A stretch of DNA of 64,000 bases from Rhodanobacter lindaniclasticus (GTDB lineage: Bacteria > Pseudomonadota > Gammaproteobacteria > Xanthomonadales > Rhodanobacteraceae): the NCBI RefSeq assembly GCF_004799035.1, contig NZ_MWIO01000004.1:1-64000 (forward strand), written 5' to 3'. A program made the translations under genes and the position numbers. This document shows positions 38,169 through 46,010 of this stretch, in pieces. The notes under the pieces are model-generated. The model saw nothing but the letters and a program-made list of their open reading frames with translations, was not told the origin of the DNA and did not search any database. Positions within the stretch are counted from its first letter, which is position 1. The number at the start of each line of letters is the position of its first letter.

Positions 38169-38744
38169 TCAACCCGCCAGGGCGCCGACCAGCGCGGCGT
38201 CGAGCCCGCGCGAGGCGAGGCCGAGCAGCGCGCCGAGTGCGGCACCGGCGAGCACGTCGCTGGGGTAGTGCAGGCCCAGCACCACGCGCGACATCGCCAC
38301 CAGCACGGCGAACAGTGTCAGCGGCAGCGCCAGCACGGGAAACCAGCCGACGGCGACGATGCCGAAGCTCACCGCGTGCAGCGTATGTCCCGACGGGAAG
38401 CTGAACTCGTCCAGCGGCGGTGCACGCGCGATCACTTCACGATGCACGCGGAACGGCCGCGGGCGACGCGTGCGGCGTTTCAGCGTGCGGTACAGCAGCC
38501 ACGCCACGATGCCGGTGCCGGCCATCTGCAGCGCGGCGTGCCGGCCGCGCTCACCGCCGCCGACGGCCAGCGCGGCGATCAGGCCGTACCAGAGCCAGCC
38601 GTCGCCGAGGCGGCTGACCACGCCGAAGGTCTGTTGCACTGCGCGGCGCGCGCCCCAGCGGCTGGCGGCGCGGCACAGCAGCGCGTCCAGCGACGGGGTT
38701 GCCGGTTCAGGCGACGGCGCGGAGACGGTCATCGGGGTAGCCAT
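38169..38744 (-). CDS. PAP2-family membrane phosphatase
   Basis: 191 residues, several membrane helices, and the three acid-phosphatase motifs: KRRTRRPRPF, PSGHTLHA and SRVVLGLHYPSDVLAG. It likely dephosphorylates a lipid phosphate (phosphatidate, undecaprenyl pyrophosphate or similar) at the outer face of the inner membrane. Its first 38 nt overlap the end of the glycosyltransferase gene, so the two are tightly coupled. Confidence 0.9.
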   Translation of the reverse strand: MATPMTVSAPSPEPATPSLDALLCRAASRWGARRAVQQTFGVVSRLGDGWLWYGLIAALAVGGGERGRHAALQMAGTGIVAWLLYRTLKRRTRRPRPFRVHREVIARAPPLDEFSFPSGHTLHAVSFGIVAVGWFPVLALPLTLFAVLVAMSRVVLGLHYPSDVLAGAALGALLGLASRGLDAALVGALAG

Positions 38745-39852
38745 GCAGCAGGGAAACCAGCAAGGTCTCGAACTCCGCGATCACCATGTCCGGCGGGCAC
38801 CGCAGCGCCGCGCGCCGCGCATTGGCAGCGAGTCGGCGCCGGGTCGCCGGGTCCGCGCCGAGCTGATAGGCCGCGGTGATGAAACCGCGCGCGTCCGCGG
38901 GCGGCACCACGCGCCCGGAAAGGCCGTCGACGACGTGCTCCTGCGCGGCCGCGTGGTCGAACGCGACCAGCGCCAGCCCCGAGGCCATCGCTTCCAGCAC
39001 CACGTTGCCGAAGGTCTCCGACAGGCTCGGGAACAGGAACACATCCGCGCTGGCGTAGTGCGCAGCCAGTTCCGTGCCGTGCCTGGTGCCGACGAACAAG
39101 GCCTCCGGGCAGGTGCTGGCGAGTGCCGCGCGCTGCGGACCGTCACCGACCATCACCAGGCGCGCGGCGGGCGTGCGTGCCTGCAGCGCGCGGAACGCCT
39201 GCACGGCGAGGCCCAGATTCTTCTCCGCGGCGATCCGCCCGACGCACAGCAGCACCGTCGTCTCGTCATCCACGCCCCAGCTGCGGCGCAAGGCCGGATC
39301 GCGGCGGTCCGGCGAGAACAGCCGGATGTCGACGCCGCGGCGCAGCTTGCGTACGTGGTCGACGCCGGCGTCGGTCAGCTCGGCGTGCAGCGCGTTGGTC
39401 GGCACCAGGGTCATCTGCGCGCGGCGGTGGAACCCGAGCAGGTGGTTGCGTACCAGCGGCGCCAGCAGCCCGACGCCATAGTGGGCAGCGTAGTCGTGGA
39501 AGCGCGTGTGGAAACCGCTCACCACCGGGATCTGCAACGCGTTGGCCGCGCGCAGCGCCGAGGCGCCCAGCGGACCTTCCGTGGCGACGTACACCGCGTC
39601 GGGCCGCTTCGCCTGCCAGCGCCGACGCAGCGCACTGCCTGCGGGCAGGCCGAACTGCATGCCCGGGTAGCGCGGCAACGCTACGCCGCGTGCGCCTATC
39701 AGCTCGACCTTGCCGTCGCGGCCGTCGCCACCGGGGCGTACCACGTCGACGCCGAGCCCGCGTGCGGCCAGCCCGGCGGCAAGCGTGCGCACGGTGAGGG
39801 CGACACCGTTGACCTGGGGCGGCCAGGTTTCCGTGACGAAGCTGACGCGCAT
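38707..39852 (-). CDS. Glycosyltransferase, GT4 family (MgtA-like)
   Basis: 381 residues from ATG 39852. N-terminal GT-B domain starts VSFVTETWPPQVNGVALTVRTL; donor-binding domain has VGRIAAEKNLGLAVQAF, the GDGPQR segment and the EX7E motif in PSLSETFGNVVLEAMASGLA. The start and TETxPPxVNGVA motif match alpha-mannosyl/glucosyl transferases that glycosylate diacylglycerol or related lipids. Together with the PAP2 phosphatase downstream this suggests glycolipid synthesis that replaces phospholipid during phosphate starvation; that role is inferred. Confidence 0.9.
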   Translation of the reverse strand: MRVSFVTETWPPQVNGVALTVRTLAAGLAARGLGVDVVRPGGDGRDGKVELIGARGVALPRYPGMQFGLPAGSALRRRWQAKRPDAVYVATEGPLGASALRAANALQIPVVSGFHTRFHDYAAHYGVGLLAPLVRNHLLGFHRRAQMTLVPTNALHAELTDAGVDHVRKLRRGVDIRLFSPDRRDPALRRSWGVDDETTVLLCVGRIAAEKNLGLAVQAFRALQARTPAARLVMVGDGPQRAALASTCPEALFVGTRHGTELAAHYASADVFLFPSLSETFGNVVLEAMASGLALVAFDHAAAQEHVVDGLSGRVVPPADARGFITAAYQLGADPATRRRLAANARRAALRCPPDMVIAEFETLLVSLLHGYPDDRLRAVA

Positions 39853-40048
39853 CGCTGCTCTCCGATCGGAACTGGCAACGATCGTGGTGCCGCCCTGTTG
39901 CAAGCGGGCGACGGCTGCATGACGCTTGTGTGCCTGGTGTCTTGCGCGCGTCGCCGGAAGGCATCGCGCACGGCATTCGTCGACGGTTTTCGGGAGTGCA
40001 CCGCGCGGTGCGCTCCGTCGCACGACAAGAAAATCAAACCAGCCCCGC

Positions 40049-40082
40049 GTGTCATCGGCTTGTCACGCGGCGTCGCGATAAT
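40049..40082 (+). promoter_or_regulatory. PhoB-type promoter facing away from the glycosyltransferase
   Basis: Half-sites GTGTCAT (40049-40055) and TTGTCAC (40060-40066) have an 11-bp period. Exactly 10 nt later stands GATAAT (40077-40082), a 5 of 6 match to TATAAT. The geometry is the same as at pstS. Transcription would start near 40089 on the plus strand, where no protein gene lies. Confidence 0.6.
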
Positions 40083-40088
40083 GCCTGC

Positions 40089-40187
40089 GCCTGCCAGGCA
40101 CTCCCCTCCATGGCAGGCATCTTCGAGATGCCGCTCCCCCTCCTGAATCGGCTCCCGGCGTGGATTTTCTCCACGCCGTTTTTTTTT
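40089..40187 (+). ncRNA. Candidate phosphate-responsive small RNA
   Basis: About 99 nt from the predicted start to the end of an intrinsic terminator, in a gap between two minus-strand genes. Two mutually exclusive hairpins are possible: CCTGCCA (40090-40096) with TGGCAGG (40111-40117), or GGCATCT (40116-40122) with AGATGCC (40126-40132). C-rich single-stranded stretches CTCCCCTCC and GCTCCCCCTCCTG resemble anti-Shine-Dalgarno seed regions of trans-acting sRNAs. A 21-codon frame (40081-40146) exists but begins before the predicted start. The RNA itself is not demonstrated. Confidence 0.55.
40156..40187 (+). terminator. Strong intrinsic terminator of the candidate sRNA
   Basis: Perfect 9-bp stem CGGCGTGGA / TCCACGCCG with loop TTTTC, then nine T. 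The T-run is on the plus strand only, so it does not serve the minus-strand phoR gene next to it. Confidence 0.9.
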
Positions 40188-40215
40188 GCGCCAACAGGGT
40201 TCGCGCAGACGCGGC

Positions 40216-41496
40216 TCAGTTGGCCGGGGTCTCGGCGCGGAAGATGCCGCCGTGATCCGGCGGCAACACGCGTGAGGCTTCCATCACGCAGGAGAAGGTC
40301 GAGCCGCGGCCGGGCTCGCTCTCGATCACCAGGCGCCCCTGGTGCAGGTTGAGCACGTGCTTGACGATGGACAGGCCCAGGCCGGTGCCGCCGGACTCGC
40401 GCGAGCGGCTGGACGAGACGCGGTAGAAGCGCTCGGTGAGTCGCGCCAGGTGTTCGGCGGAGATGCCCAGCCCGCTGTCGCGCACGGAGAAGATCGCGCC
40501 GCCGTCGGCGGTCTGCCGCCAGCCGATCACGATCTCGCCGCCGCTGGGCGTGTAGCGCACGGCGTTGCTCACCAGGTTGGAGAACGCGCTGTGCAGGTGG
40601 TGGATCGAGCCGCGCAGGCGCACTCCGGTGGTCGCCTCGACGCTGATGCGGTGCCGGCCCTGGCTGAGCGCCACCGCCTCGCGGCGCAGCGTCTCCAGCA
40701 GCGGAATCATGGCCACTTCCTCGTCCGGCAGGGCCTCGCGCGTTTCCAGCCGCGACAGGGTCAGCAGATCCTCGACGATCTGCTGCATCCGCTGCGACTG
40801 CATGCGCATCTCGCCGAGCACCGGCGCCAGCTCGGGCACGTCGGCCGGGTCGAGCAATTCCAGGTAGCCGTGGATCACCGTCAACGGCGTGCGCAATTCG
40901 TGCGAGACGTTGGCCACGAAATCGCGGCGCACCTGCTCCAGCCGGCTCAGCGTGCTGATGTCGCGCGCCAGCAGCACTTTCAACCGCTGGCCGAAGGGGA
41001 TGATCGTCGCGGCCAGGCGCAGCGACGCGTCGGCTGGTGCGGGCAGGTCGGTGGCCGGCTGCGCGGCATTCGTGCGCAGCCACGCGCCCAGTTCACTGCC
41101 GTCGAGCCATTGCGCGAGCGATTGTCCGACGTGTTCGCGCCGCACGCCGAGCAGGCGGGTGGCGGCCGCGTTGAACCAGCGCACGCGCCCCTGGTCGTCG
41201 AACAGCACCACCGCATCGGCCAGTGCGCCTACCGCGTCACGCACGTCGTGCAACTGCGCGCGCAGGCGCGACTGACGCAGGGCGCGTGCGGCGCGGAGCT
41301 GGCCGGGCGCATCGGGTCGCGTCCGACGCGCCCGGCGTGCGCGCAGCCACCATCCCAGCGCGACGGCTTCGCCGCCCAGGGCGATGCCGAGCGCCCACCA
41401 CGGCGACGTCCACAGCGCGGCGACGATCGCGCCGGCCATCGAGCCGATCACGATGACGAGGAAGCCGGTGTCGAAGCGGGTGCGGATGCTGCGCAT
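40216..41496 (-). CDS. phoR: Phosphate regulon sensor kinase PhoR
   Basis: 426 residues: two closely spaced N-terminal helices (about 10-50), PAS domain (about 88-185, DAVVLFDDQGRVRWFNAAATRLLG), phospho-His in FVANVSHELRTPLTVIHGYLE, and ATPase boxes NLVSNAVRYT, VRDSGLGIS and GTGLGLSIVKHVL. There is no large periplasmic sensor domain, as in PhoR. It starts 17 nt after the phoB stop. With PhoB it should activate the Pho boxes at pstS and at the candidate sRNA. Confidence 0.95.
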   Translation of the reverse strand: MRSIRTRFDTGFLVIVIGSMAGAIVAALWTSPWWALGIALGGEAVALGWWLRARRARRTRPDAPGQLRAARALRQSRLRAQLHDVRDAVGALADAVVLFDDQGRVRWFNAAATRLLGVRREHVGQSLAQWLDGSELGAWLRTNAAQPATDLPAPADASLRLAATIIPFGQRLKVLLARDISTLSRLEQVRRDFVANVSHELRTPLTVIHGYLELLDPADVPELAPVLGEMRMQSQRMQQIVEDLLTLSRLETREALPDEEVAMIPLLETLRREAVALSQGRHRISVEATTGVRLRGSIHHLHSAFSNLVSNAVRYTPSGGEIVIGWRQTADGGAIFSVRDSGLGISAEHLARLTERFYRVSSSRSRESGGTGLGLSIVKHVLNLHQGRLVIESEPGRGSTFSCVMEASRVLPPDHGGIFRAETPAN

Positions 41497-41513
41497 GCGC
41501 CGGCCGGAATCGC

Positions 41514-42218
41514 TCAGGGCCGCACGGGCGCGGGTTGCGCGGAGAAGCGGTAACCGGTGCCGCGCACCGTCTGGATCAGGGCATCCAGGCCCCAGGTCTC
41601 CAGCGTCTTGCGCAGGCGCCGGATGTGCACGTCGACGGTGCGCTCCTCGACGTAGACGCTGCCGCCCCAGACGTGGTCGAGCAGTTGCGCGCGGGAATAC
41701 ACGCGCTCGCTGTGGCTCATGAAGAAGTGCAGCAGGCGGTATTCGGTGGGGCCCAGGTGTACCGGCTCGTCGCCGGCGAACACCCGGTGCGCCTGGCCGT
41801 CCAGACGCAGCCCGCCCAGTTCGATCATGCCGGCGCCGTCCTCGCCCTGGCTGCGGCGCAGCACCGCCTTGATCCGCGCCACCAGTTCGCGGGTGGAAAA
41901 CGGCTTGACCACGTAGTCGTCCACGCCGGCGTCGAGGCCGGCCACGCGATCGGTTTCCTCGCCGCGGGCGGTCAGCATGATGATCGGCAGGTCGCGGGTC
42001 AGCTCCTCGCGGCGCAGGCGTCGGGCCAGGTCCATGCCGCTGATGCCCGGCAGCATCCAGTCGAGCAGGATCAGGTCGGGCACCGCCTCGGCGATCGCCA
42101 GTTGCGCTTCACCGGCGTCGGCGGCGCAGACGGGAAGCATGTCGGCGCGGCGCAGCGCGAACGCCACCATGTCGCGGATCGGTGCCTCGTCTTCGATGAT
42201 CAGGATGCGTTTTTGCAT
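41514..42218 (-). CDS. phoB: Phosphate regulon response regulator PhoB
   Basis: 234 residues from ATG 42218 ([18 protein letters not shown]). Receiver domain with phosphoacceptor Asp in [11 protein letters not shown] in MLTARG, K in VVKPFS. OmpR/PhoB winged helix with [30 protein letters not shown] and [12 protein letters not shown]. First gene of phoBR. A single CTGTCAT on its own strand at 42272-42278 could be part of an autoregulatory Pho box, but the second half is poor. Confidence 0.96.
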   Translation of the reverse strand: MQKRILIIEDEAPIRDMVAFALRRADMLPVCAADAGEAQLAIAEAVPDLILLDWMLPGISGMDLARRLRREELTRDLPIIMLTARGEETDRVAGLDAGVDDYVVKPFSTRELVARIKAVLRRSQGEDGAGMIELGGLRLDGQAHRVFAGDEPVHLGPTEYRLLHFFMSHSERVYSRAQLLDHVWGGSVYVEERTVDVHIRRLRKTLETWGLDALIQTVRGTGYRFSAQPAPVRP

Positions 42219-42389
42219 GCTTGTGCCCAGTGGCAGCCGGCGCCATGGAACCATGGCCATGTTACGCGACGATGACAGCGCCCGGCTGCCGGCGGCGCCG
42301 CGATGATCATTCCATGACGCCATGGTCGGGCCCGCTCGACGGGCCGGCGCTCGCCTATACTGACATCTTCATGGAAAGGGGAGAGTTTC

Positions 42390-43343
42390 ATGGGTATCGC
42401 ACAACTGCTGGCGCTGGTCATCCTGGTCGTGGTCGTCATCGGCATCGTCAAGCTGGTGCGCATCGTGCCGCAGGGTTACGAATGGACGGTGGAGACGTTC
42501 GGCAAGTACACCGGCACGCTGAGCCCCGGGCTGCATTTCCTGATCCCGATCTACCAGGCGATCGGGCACAAGATGAACATGATGGAGCAGGTGCTGGACG
42601 TGCCCTCGCAGGATGTCATCACCAAGGACAACGCGGTGGTGCGCGTGGACGGCGTGGTGTTCTACCAGGTGCTGGATGCGGCCAAGGCGGCCTATGAAGT
42701 GGCCAACCTGGAGCAGGCCTCGCTGGCGCTGGTGATGACCAACATCCGCACCGTGCTCGGCTCGATGGACCTGGACGAAAGCCTGAGCAAGCGCGACGAG
42801 ATCAACGCCCGCCTGCTGCGCGTGGTGGATGAAGCCACCCACCCGTGGGGCGTCAAGGTCAACCGCATCGAGATCAAGGACATCTCGCCGCCGCGCGACC
42901 TGATCGACGCGATGGCGCGGCAGATGAAAGCCGAGCGCGAGAAGCGCGCCAACATCCTCGACGCCGAGGGCTTCCGCCAGGCGGCGATCCTCAAGGCCGA
43001 GGGCGAGAAGCAGTCGGCGATCCTGTCCGCCGAGGGCGAGAAGGAGGCCGCCTTCCGCGCCGCCGAAGCGCGCGAGCGCACCGCCGAGGCCGAAGCCAAG
43101 GCCACCACGATGGTCTCCGACGCGATCGCCGGCGGCAACATCAATGCGCTCAACTACTTCGTCGCCAACAACTACATCGGTGCGCTGAAGGAGATGGCCA
43201 ATTCACCCAACCAGAAGATGCTGCTGCTGCCGATCGAGGCCACCGGCGTGATCGGCGCGATGGCCGGCATCGCCGAACTGGCCAAGGAATCCCTGACCCA
43301 GCAGCAGCGTCCGGCGGCTGCGCCGGTGCCGCCGCTGCGCTGA
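42390..43343 (+). CDS. SPFH/Band 7 (stomatin/QmcA-like) membrane protein
   Basis: 317 residues: an N-terminal membrane helix ([18 protein letters not shown]), SPFH domain ([30 protein letters not shown]... [18 protein letters not shown]), and a long charged coiled coil (about 175-235, [19 protein letters not shown]...). It forms oligomeric membrane microdomain scaffolds with NfeD-type partners. TATACT at 42356-42361 may be its -10, and AAGGGGAG precedes the ATG. The gene is divergent from phoB. Confidence 0.93.
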   Translation: MGIAQLLALVILVVVVIGIVKLVRIVPQGYEWTVETFGKYTGTLSPGLHFLIPIYQAIGHKMNMMEQVLDVPSQDVITKDNAVVRVDGVVFYQVLDAAKAAYEVANLEQASLALVMTNIRTVLGSMDLDESLSKRDEINARLLRVVDEATHPWGVKVNRIEIKDISPPRDLIDAMARQMKAEREKRANILDAEGFRQAAILKAEGEKQSAILSAEGEKEAAFRAAEARERTAEAEAKATTMVSDAIAGGNINALNYFVANNYIGALKEMANSPNQKMLLLPIEATGVIGAMAGIAELAKESLTQQQRPAAAPVPPLR

Positions 43344-43529
43344 GAGGTTGACTATTCAACCTCTCAGGCCGGCCACGGCGAGGGCATGGATGCCCGAGTT
43401 GAGGCAACGCAGGAGCAGTTGCCCGATGGCCGGACATGAAACAGTCACGCAAGTGACTGTTTCATGTGAGCGAGTCCGGGCGTGTACCGGACTCGCGATA
43501 GAAGAAAACCACAGGATGTGGTTTTCTTC
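43342..43529. repeat. Row of perfect hairpins between SPFH and NfeD genes
   Basis: Successive inverted repeats: 43342-43351/43356-43365 (10 bp, covers the SPFH stop codon); outer 43369-43375/43427-43433 enclosing GGGCAT/ATGCCC (43382-43395) and GGCAAC/GTTGCC (43403-43423); 43434-43448/43453-43467 (15 bp, GCAA loop); 43470-43479/43487-43496 (10 bp); 43501-43513/43517-43529 (13 bp, GGA loop). Nearly the whole 211-bp gap is base-paired. No T-runs follow the stems, so these are not ordinary terminators. Not a CRISPR: the arms are all different. Confidence 0.85.
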
Positions 43530-43554
43530 ACAAACTCTGACGGAGTCGTCGACC

Positions 43555-44001
43555 ATGTGGCAACTAGCCGTGCATTACCTGTGGTGGATATTGGCGCTGC
43601 TGCTGATTGCCGGCGAGCTGCTGCTGCCGGGCTATTTCCTGTTGTGGATCGGCCTCGCCGCGGCGGCGATGGGCGTGCTGCTGTGGGCCGTACCGACGTT
43701 GGGCATGCTGGCGCAGGCAATCATCTTCGGCCTGCTCGCGTTCGCCTTCTGCGTGGCCTACGCGCGCTGGTTGCGGCCGAAGCTGGAGCGTCGTACGCCG
43801 GGCAGCGAGCGGCTCAATCGCCGCGCCGAGCAGATGATCGGTCAGCGCTATGAGCTGGTCGAGGCGATCGTCAACGGCCGCGGCAAGGCCCGCGTAGGCG
43901 ACGGCCAGTGGCTGGTCAACGGGCCGGACCTGCCGCTGGGTGCGACCGTGGAAGTGGTCGCCGTCGATGGTTCCACCCTGCAGGTGCGCGCGGTGGCATG
44001 A
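43555..44001 (+). CDS. NfeD-family membrane protein
   Basis: 148 residues: three N-terminal hydrophobic helices (LWWILALLLIAGELLLPGYFLLWIGLAAAAMG..., about 5-80), then an OB-fold domain (MIGQRYELVEAIVNGRGKARVGDGQWLVNGPDLPLGATVEVVAVDGSTLQVRAV region). NfeD proteins are partners of SPFH proteins. GGAG lies 9 nt before ATG 43555. It overlaps the next gene by ATGA. The short form (no ClpP-like protease domain) is usual next to SPFH genes. Confidence 0.9.
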   Translation: MWQLAVHYLWWILALLLIAGELLLPGYFLLWIGLAAAAMGVLLWAVPTLGMLAQAIIFGLLAFAFCVAYARWLRPKLERRTPGSERLNRRAEQMIGQRYELVEAIVNGRGKARVGDGQWLVNGPDLPLGATVEVVAVDGSTLQVRAVA

Positions 44002-45278
44002 GCGCCGGCGCCACCATCAGCCAGCAGCAATTCGCCACCACCGCGCTGAACACGCGGATGGCGTTCGTGCTGGAGCTGGCGCGGCGCCTGCACCAGTACG
44101 GCACCACCGCGCCGCGGCTGGAGATGGCCGTGGCCGGCGTGGCGCAGCGGCTGGGCTTGTCCGCCGACGTATGGTCCAGCCCCACCGCGGTCATCATTTC
44201 CTTCGCCGACCTCGCCCAGGGCGAGGAGAGCGTGGCGACGACCACCCAGGTGGTGCGGCTGCCACCGGGCGAGGTGAACCTGGAGCGGCTGTGCCAGGCC
44301 GACGACATCGCCGACCGCGCGATCGCCGGCGAGCTGGGTCTGCGCGAGGGCTTTCGCCTGCTGCGCGAGCTCGGGCGGCCGGACAGCCGGCGCGAGAAGA
44401 TCGGGCTGATCGCCAGCCATGGTCTGTCCGCGGCCTGCATCGCCGCGTTGTTCCTGCACAGCTCGTGGGTGGATCTGGTGGTTGCAGCGCTGATCGGCAC
44501 GATCATCGGTTGCATCACCCTGGCCGCCGCCGCGCGGCCGCAGCTGGCGGTGGCCAGCGATGCGATCAGCGCGCTGGTGGCGACCACGGTGGCGATCCTG
44601 GCCAGCGCCTTCATCGTACCGCTGGCGATCAAGTCGGTGGTGCTGTCCAGTCTCATCATCCTGATCCCGGGCATGTCGCTGACCACCGCCGTGCGCGAGA
44701 TCTCAAGCCAGCACCTGGTTTCCGGCATGGCGCGCATGGGCGGCGCGATGGCGACCCTGCTCAAGCTCACCTTCGGCGTCATCGCCGCCACCGAGTTGTG
44801 CAGCGCACTCGGCATCACGGCGCGCGATTTCGCCTTGCCGCCACTGCCGGCGTGGACCGATTACCCGGTGCTGCTGATCGCCGCGATCGCCTTCGCGATC
44901 CTGTTTCGCGCCGCCCGGCGCGACTGGCCGGCGGTGATCGCGGCGGTGGTGGTGGGCTACCTCGCCACGCGCTGGGGCGGCGAGATCTCCACCTCGCTGC
45001 CGGGCGCGCCGGTGGGCGTGTTTCTGGGCGGGTTGCTGCTGGGCGCACTGGCCAACATCTACGCGCGTTATGCGCACCGACCTGGCGCCGTGATCCGCGA
45101 GCCGGGCATCCTGCTGCTGGTGCCGGGCAGCGTGGGCTTCCGCAGCATGTCGCTCCTGCTCGAGCGCGACACTTCGCTCGGCCTGGACGCCGGCCTGCTG
45201 CTGGTCACCTTGCTGGTCTCGCTGGTCGCCGGGCTGATGTTCGGCGACCTGCTGATTTCTCCCCGCCGCTCCCTGTAA
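43998..45278 (+). CDS. Threonine/serine exporter family protein (ThrE-like)
   Basis: 426 residues. An N-terminal soluble domain (ALNTRMAFVLELARRLHQYGTTAPRLE..., SPTAVIISFADL) is followed by about ten membrane helices in two halves: ThrE-type first half (GLIASHGLSAACIAALFL..., IILIPGMSLTTAVREISSQHLVSG) and second half (PGAVIREPGILLLVPGSVGFRSMS). Family members export threonine and serine. Translationally coupled to nfeD (ATGA), an unusual partner. Substrate not certain. Confidence 0.88.
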   Translation: MSAGATISQQQFATTALNTRMAFVLELARRLHQYGTTAPRLEMAVAGVAQRLGLSADVWSSPTAVIISFADLAQGEESVATTTQVVRLPPGEVNLERLCQADDIADRAIAGELGLREGFRLLRELGRPDSRREKIGLIASHGLSAACIAALFLHSSWVDLVVAALIGTIIGCITLAAAARPQLAVASDAISALVATTVAILASAFIVPLAIKSVVLSSLIILIPGMSLTTAVREISSQHLVSGMARMGGAMATLLKLTFGVIAATELCSALGITARDFALPPLPAWTDYPVLLIAAIAFAILFRAARRDWPAVIAAVVVGYLATRWGGEISTSLPGAPVGVFLGGLLLGALANIYARYAHRPGAVIREPGILLLVPGSVGFRSMSLLLERDTSLGLDAGLLLVTLLVSLVAGLMFGDLLISPRRSL

Positions 45279-45337
45279 GACGAGGGTGACCGAAGTCGCC
45301 GGACTGGTTCGAGCAAGACCAAGAGCGCCCCTCCTGA

Positions 45338-45365
45338 CCTCCTCTGCGTTGCAGGGGGAGGGCTC
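45338..45365. repeat. Imperfect C/G-rich palindrome
   Basis: CCTCCTCTGC-GTT-GCAGGGGGAGG, one base imperfect, similar to the palindromes at 9971-10072. It lies in the convergent gap between the ThrE-like and H-NS genes. Confidence 0.4.
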
Positions 45366-45409
45366 ATTGGGTGCCTCGCACGGCGAATGGACGTCGCATG
45401 GTTCAAGCC

Positions 45410-45437
45410 AAAAAAACGCCGGCGCGAGGCCGGCGTT
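45410..45437 (-). terminator. Intrinsic terminator of the H-NS gene
   Basis: On the minus strand AACGCCGGC / GCCGGCGTT with loop CTCGC, followed by a run of T (the last stem bases plus five more). Confidence 0.9.
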
Positions 45438-45461
45438 GTTTCCATGGCGTGGCGACGGCGA

Positions 45462-45782
45462 TCAGATCACCAGGTCCTTTTCCTTCTTGCCCGCCTTCAG
45501 CGCGTCGTTGAACCAGTGCGGACGCTTGCCGCGGCCGGACCAGGTCTGTGCCGGGTTGGCCGGGTTGCGGTACTTCGGGGCGACCTTGGCGCCGGCGCGC
45601 TTGCTCTTGCGGGCGCCGCCGAAAATGTCTTCGAACGAATAACCTTCGGCCTTGATCAGCGCGTGGATCTTCTCGCGCAGTTTGACGACCTTTTCCTTGC
45701 GCAGTTCGTCCTGGCGCAGTTGTGCCTTGCTGATCAGATCGTTGAGCTGGTTGTGGTTGAGGTTCTTGATGTCGACGGCCAT
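45462..45782 (-). CDS. H-NS family nucleoid-associated protein
   Basis: 106 residues: an N-terminal oligomerisation coiled coil (LNHNQLNDLISKAQLRQDEL...) and the C-terminal DNA-binding motif KYRNPANPAQTWSGRGKRPHW. It silences AT-rich and acquired DNA and shapes the nucleoid. It has its own terminator. The 228-bp upstream region (45783-46010) is markedly more AT-rich than the rest of the window, especially 45955-46000, as expected for an autoregulated H-NS promoter. Confidence 0.93.
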   Translation of the reverse strand: MAVDIKNLNHNQLNDLISKAQLRQDELRKEKVVKLREKIHALIKAEGYSFEDIFGGARKSKRAGAKVAPKYRNPANPAQTWSGRGKRPHWFNDALKAGKKEKDLVI

Positions 45783-46010
45783 GGGTGGACTCCGGGTCAG
45801 GGGGTGAATCAGGCCCCATTATCGGGGCAATGCGGGCATGTCGAATGCCGGCTTGCGGAGATTCTCCATGATCGGGCAAACGTTTGTAAAGCGCGCGATT
45901 CGGCGCAACGCGCTCCAGTTCATATTCGAGGCGATTATGAAGCGGACCCGCGGGGCGAATGTATCGATATTCTATTTTCCATGTGATTAATAGGCTGGAA
46001 CCCGAGGAAA

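Noticed and set aside
40081-40146. 21-codon frame in the candidate sRNA
   Set aside because: The ATG overlaps the predicted -10 and lies before the expected transcript start, with no ribosome site.
42243-42278. Pho box upstream of phoB
   Set aside because: One good half-site CTGTCAT on the phoB strand, but the next in-phase unit GCGTAAC matches only weakly and no -10 could be placed.
43342-43529. CRISPR-like array
   Set aside because: The palindromes have different arms and no repeat-spacer periodicity; there are no cas genes.
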